NCBI GenBank assembly: GCA_903898725.1
Contig: CAIUGQ010000466.1
Coordinates: forward strand, 1-6,016
Reading direction: 5' to 3'
DNA from: an uncultured Burkholderiales bacterium
Lineage (GTDB): Bacteria > Pseudomonadota > Gammaproteobacteria > Burkholderiales > Burkholderiaceae_E
Length of the DNA stretch: 6,016 nucleotides
The notes under the pieces were generated by a model that had not been told where the DNA came from, ran no database searches, and worked only from the letters and a program-made list of their open reading frames with translations. This document shows positions 5,428-6,016 of the stretch, piece by piece. Made by a program: the position numbers and the translations under genes. Position 1 is the first letter of the stretch, and each line of letters starts with the position of its first letter.

Positions 5428-5460
5428 CGGTCGTGCCCGCTGGGTCCGGCCCGCGCGCGC

Positions 5461-6016
5461 TCAGTCCAGGGGGCGCAGCCCGAGCGTGAGCGGCACGAAC
5501 GGATCGATCGCGAGCCGCCAGCGCTGCACGACCGGCACCGGACGGCCATCGCGCCGGGCCGGGAGGAAGGCGAGTCCGGCGAACGCCGATCGCAGCGCAT
5601 CGAGGAGCGCCCCGCGCGGCGCGGCATCGCTGCCGTCTGCCTGCACGTCGATCTCGGCGAGTCGGCCGTCGCTGCCGATGCGCAGCGACACGAGCGCTCG
5701 CACCGGGTGGCCGAGCGCGCCGGCCAGCGCGTCGAGTTCATCCGGCGCGACGAGGAACTGAGGCGGCTCGTCCACCTCCCAGACCTCGAGCCACGCGAGC
5801 TCGGGCACTGCGGCCTCGGGCGGCCCTGACCGCCCTGACGGTACGGACGGTACGGACGGTACGGACGGCTCGGACGGCTCGGACGGACCGGACGGACCGG
5901 ACGGACCGGACGCCGGTGCCGGTGCCGGTGCCCCGGTCGGACGACCGACGGTGCGAGCCGGCGACGCGCGCGCCGCCGCCGCCGCCGCGCCCGTCGCGGC
6001 CGTCACGGCCGCTCGC
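5461..6016 (-). CDS. TonB-like protein with Pro-Ser-X linker (5' end outside window)
   Basis: At least 181 residues are visible from the GTG at 6006, and the frame stays open to the window edge, so the N-terminus, where a TonB protein carries its membrane anchor, is probably missing. Visible order (numbered from that GTG): an Ala-rich stretch (3-18), a short Ala-Pro repeat (27-32), a PSG/PSE/PSV tripeptide linker (about 34-57), an acidic segment with ELAWLEVWEVDEPPQF (69-84), then a TonB C-terminal-like domain (about 100-172). That domain shows VRALVSLRIGSDGRLAEIDV, FAGLAFLPARRDGRPVPVVQ and RWRLAIDPF, matching the family pattern of 'v.v.v..dG.v....v', 'al..l.f.PA...G.pv' and a closing strand. 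TonB proteins span the periplasm and deliver proton-motive energy from ExbB-ExbD to outer-membrane receptors. No exbB or exbD or TonB-dependent receptor is in view, so a structural or other TonB-domain role is equally open. Confidence 0.72.
   Translation of the reverse strand, partial: RAAVTAATGAAAAAARASPARTVGRPTGAPAPAPASGPSGPSGPSEPSEPSVPSVPSVPSGRSGPPEAAVPELAWLEVWEVDEPPQFLVAPDELDALAGALGHPVRALVSLRIGSDGRLAEIDVQADGSDAAPRGALLDALRSAFAGLAFLPARRDGRPVPVVQRWRLAIDPFVPLTLGLRPLD
5840..5911. repeat. Eight 9-bp tandem repeats coding a tripeptide linker
   Basis: Plus-strand units of 9 bp run as three GGTACGGAC, two GGCTCGGAC and three GGACCGGAC. On the minus strand they encode, in protein order, three GPS, two EPS and three VPS tripeptides of the TonB-like protein. 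Copies within each block are identical to the base, which points to recent slippage or unequal exchange. Copy number is in whole codons and could vary between strains without breaking the frame. Confidence 0.9.
5912..5929. repeat. Three GCCGGT hexamer repeats
   Basis: GCCGGT occurs three times in tandem, directly abutting the 9-bp repeats. On the minus strand it encodes the Ala-Pro run of the same linker. It is a minor simple-sequence tract in a low-complexity coding region. Confidence 0.8.

Noticed and set aside
4834..5829. Plus-strand frame of 331 codons across the right end
   Set aside because: The product is Arg/Glu/Gly low complexity, whereas the minus strand shows a TonB-type domain and a DUF937-like pattern.

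Overview
This window reads as chromosomal DNA of a very GC-rich Gram-negative bacterium, most likely a betaproteobacterium. The evidence is strong G/C at third codon positions, a chemoreceptor whose HAMP entry (GLGGDPEYAARVLNQMAAGDL) is typical of Burkholderiales-type receptors, an outer-membrane barrel ending in Phe, and a TonB-type C-terminal domain. I do not commit to a genus.

Left edge, 1-394. No gene that I can support. It begins with three tandem 36-bp units (27-134), two of them nearly perfect stem-loops that probably terminate a gene lying to the left. About 260 bp of leader follow, with a 27-nt dyad (257-283) and two small hairpins just before the first gene.

Left-centre, 395-3487, plus strand. 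Three closely spaced genes look like one operon: a Tsr-type methyl-accepting chemotaxis protein (395-1918), an outer-membrane porin-like barrel (1984-3045) and a small secreted single-lobe relative of phosphate-type substrate-binding proteins (3062-3487). Together they place one component each at the inner membrane, outer membrane and periplasm, without any transporter permease or ATPase. This is the most interesting part of the window: a candidate uptake-and-sensing module. A strong hairpin (3514-3542) closes it.

Right-centre, 3555-4703, plus strand. A stand-alone acyl-CoA-dehydrogenase-fold flavoprotein resembling the group D flavin monooxygenases. It has no visible Shine-Dalgarno, and a good -10 hexamer sits so close to its ATG that the mRNA may be leaderless.

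Right edge, 4708-6016, minus strand. Two co-directional genes converge on the flavoprotein gene with 4 bp between stop codons. The upstream one, cut by the window end, encodes a TonB-like protein with a Pro-Ser-X tripeptide-repeat linker. The downstream one encodes a DUF937-like protein of unknown function whose start is ambiguous. No rRNA, tRNA, insertion sequence or CRISPR array was seen.
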